A DNA stretch of 64,000 bases from NCBI RefSeq assembly GCF_030758315.1, contig NZ_CP132336.1:2881001-2945000 (forward strand), given 5' to 3'. Positions 62,577 through 64,000 of this stretch are shown piece after piece. Source of the DNA: Pararhizobium sp. IMCC3301. Its GTDB lineage: Bacteria > Pseudomonadota > Alphaproteobacteria > Rhizobiales > GCA-2746425. The stretch's first letter is position 1; each line of letters starts with the position of its first letter. Position numbers and translations under genes: made by a program. The notes beneath the pieces were generated by a model that worked only from the letters and a program-made list of their open reading frames with translations, made no database searches and had not been told where the DNA came from.

Positions 62577-64000
62577 GCCGACGGTCTTTCATGAGTTGCC
62601 GGCGGAGTGTTGCGTTTCGCTTTGGTTGGCACATGGCCGGCAGTCCCCGGCTTGGTCATGAATACCCGCAACAGCCGGTTCTTGATGGTTCTGTGTTTGC
62701 CCGGGTTAGTGATTTTTTCGCCGATCAGATCGGTGACGTAGAAACCGTCCAGTGCCCGTTCGCCAAAGGTCGCAATATGGGCCGAGGCAATATTCAAATT
62801 GAGGTCTGCCATCGCGGTGGTCAGATCGTAAAGCAGTCCGAGCCGGTCGAGACCGGAGACTTCAACCACTGAAAACAGATTGGAGACCGTATTGTCGATC
62901 GTAACCGTCGGTTCCAGTGAAAACGCTTTCTGACGGCGTGTTTTCTGGCTCTTGCTGGCGAGCACGGCGGGCAGATGCAAAGACCCGTTCAACACGTCTT
63001 CAATCAGTTCTCCGATTCGCGCGCCACGGCGCAGCTCATCAGCATCATCGTTGAATTCACGATTGATGAAAATGGAATCCAGCGCCTTGCCATTGGTCGT
63101 GGTGAAAATCTGCGCGTCGACAATATTGGCGCCGGCCACCGCACAGGCCCCGGTCACATAGGCCAGCAGCCTTGGATGATCCGGCGCGTAGACGGTGATC
63201 TCGGTAATACCTTCAAAGGATTTGGTGTGAACGCCGGTTGCAAAACTGCGTTTGGAAGTTTCCACATCATTGATAAACCGGGCATGGTAGATCATGGTTT
63301 CCGGGTCGACGCGCAGCCAGTAAGCCGGATAATGCAGTTTCTGATAGGCATTGACCTGGCGCTGGTTCCAGACCTTTTCGTCGCCGCGTTTTTCTTCCCT
63401 CAAAGTGCTGCCAAGCCGTTCCATGGCGCGGTGCACGCGTTCGCTCTGTCCAACCTGGGTGAAGCCGCCGGTCAGCAACGGCTCGGTCTCGTAATACAGC
63501 GTGCGCAGCAACTGGCCTTTCCAGCCGTTCCAGACTCCCGGACCCACTGCCTTGATGTCGCAGACTGTCAGGATCACCAGCATTTTCATCCGCTCGAACG
63601 TCTGCATGCAGCCGGCAAAATCCTGAATTGTCTTGCGGTCCGCCAGGTCGCGCGACTGCGCGATGGCGGACATCGTCAGATGTTCCTCAATCAACCAGGC
63701 GACCAGCTCCGTCTGCGCCGCTGTCAGGCCGAAACGCGGACACAGTTTGCGCGCCACTTTTGCGCCAGCGATGGAATGATCCTCATTCCGTCCCTTGGCG
63801 ATGTCATGCAGGAACAGGGCGACATACAGCACCACGCGATCCTTGATTTCCGAAAAAATCTTATTGGCCAGAGGGTGTTCCGCTTCCAGTTCACCGCGGT
63901 CAATTTCCGACAGAATGCCGATTGATCTCAACAAATGCTCATCCACCGTAAAGTGGTGATACATGTTGAACTGCATCATCGCCACGACACGGCCAAAATC
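62573..64000 (-). CDS. glnD: [Protein-PII] uridylyltransferase, C-terminal half (cut by window edge)
   Basis: About 475 C-terminal residues; the frame is open to the window end (reading DFGRVVAMMQFNMYHHFTVDEHL). The HD hydrolase domain is visible as ALFLHDIAKGRNEDHSIAG, and two C-terminal ACT domains as VYAPDHPRLLAYVTGACAV and SGLDRLGLLYDLTTAMADL, which bind glutamine. The nucleotidyltransferase N-terminus is outside. GlnD uridylylates and de-uridylylates PII in nitrogen sensing. Confidence 0.95.
   Translation of the reverse strand, partial: DFGRVVAMMQFNMYHHFTVDEHLLRSIGILSEIDRGELEAEHPLANKIFSEIKDRVVLYVALFLHDIAKGRNEDHSIAGAKVARKLCPRFGLTAAQTELVAWLIEEHLTMSAIAQSRDLADRKTIQDFAGCMQTFERMKMLVILTVCDIKAVGPGVWNGWKGQLLRTLYYETEPLLTGGFTQVGQSERVHRAMERLGSTLREEKRGDEKVWNQRQVNAYQKLHYPAYWLRVDPETMIYHARFINDVETSKRSFATGVHTKSFEGITEITVYAPDHPRLLAYVTGACAVAGANIVDAQIFTTTNGKALDSIFINREFNDDADELRRGARIGELIEDVLNGSLHLPAVLASKSQKTRRQKAFSLEPTVTIDNTVSNLFSVVEVSGLDRLGLLYDLTTAMADLNLNIASAHIATFGERALDGFYVTDLIGEKITNPGKHRTIKNRLLRVFMTKPGTAGHVPTKAKRNTPPATHERPSA

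Overview
The window is a piece of an alphaproteobacterial chromosome, most likely from the order Hyphomicrobiales (Rhizobiales). The main evidence is the conserved gene order glnD-murJ-trpS-usp-nfu ... tsaB-rimI-fur/mur-plsC-miaB-phoH-ybeY-corC-lnt-XRE-metK-trmB at 46.9-64 kb, the ActR/RegA-type regulator, the rhizobial type of Fur/Mur protein and an Irr/ICE-like iron box in front of nfu. Neighbouring core genes look GC-rich (about 60% by eye). The window is cut inside deoB at the left edge and inside glnD at the right edge.

Region by region. 0-8.4 kb is one minus-strand nucleoside uptake and catabolism locus: a BMP-type periplasmic nucleoside-binding protein, a two-domain ABC ATPase and two permeases import the substrate. 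Cytidine deaminase, purine nucleoside phosphorylase, deoxyribose-phosphate aldolase, thymidine phosphorylase and phosphopentomutase then degrade it. 8.7-18.4 kb is ordinary metabolism: methylglyoxal synthase, glucokinase, HrpB helicase, an YnjBCD-type ABC importer, ApaG and an MltB-type lytic transglycosylase. A tRNA-Thr(CGU) at 18.7 kb marks the start of an accessory region.

18.7-33.1 kb is the accessory region. It holds two decayed IS5-family fragments around a beta-barrel outer-membrane protein gene, a transglutaminase-like protein, a broken cytosine-5 DNA methyltransferase and an AT-richer 973-residue gene. That gene is the most unusual in the window: it fuses an N-terminal calcineurin-like metallophosphoesterase, a RelA/SpoT (p)ppGpp-synthetase-type domain with its motifs intact, and a TPR-like helical C-terminus. 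Downstream lies a nested stack of insertion sequences. A degenerate IS3-family remnant abuts an IS3-family element whose orfB is split by an IS630-family element, whose orfA is split by a head-to-tail tandem pair of identical IS110-family elements, and whose 5' end is split by a second IS3-family element with 26-bp inverted repeats and an ATC target duplication.

33.5-40.3 kb is a compact plus-strand cluster of five genes: a coiled-coil protein, an unrecognised protein, a AAA+ ATPase, another unrecognised protein and a membrane-anchored DUF2333-like protein. It looks like a conserved but functionally undescribed system. 40.3-44.7 kb carries a flavoprotein, an M3 peptidase, an MmcB-like nuclease-fold protein and a RegA-type regulator. 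44.8-64 kb is a dense minus-strand housekeeping block for translation, tRNA modification, iron-sulfur assembly, envelope synthesis and nitrogen signalling.

A family of dispersed short repeats with ends resembling TAGAGCGTTTCATGGTTAC occurs at several gene ends and in several cases supplies or abuts the stop codon. No CRISPR array, rRNA gene or prophage was seen.
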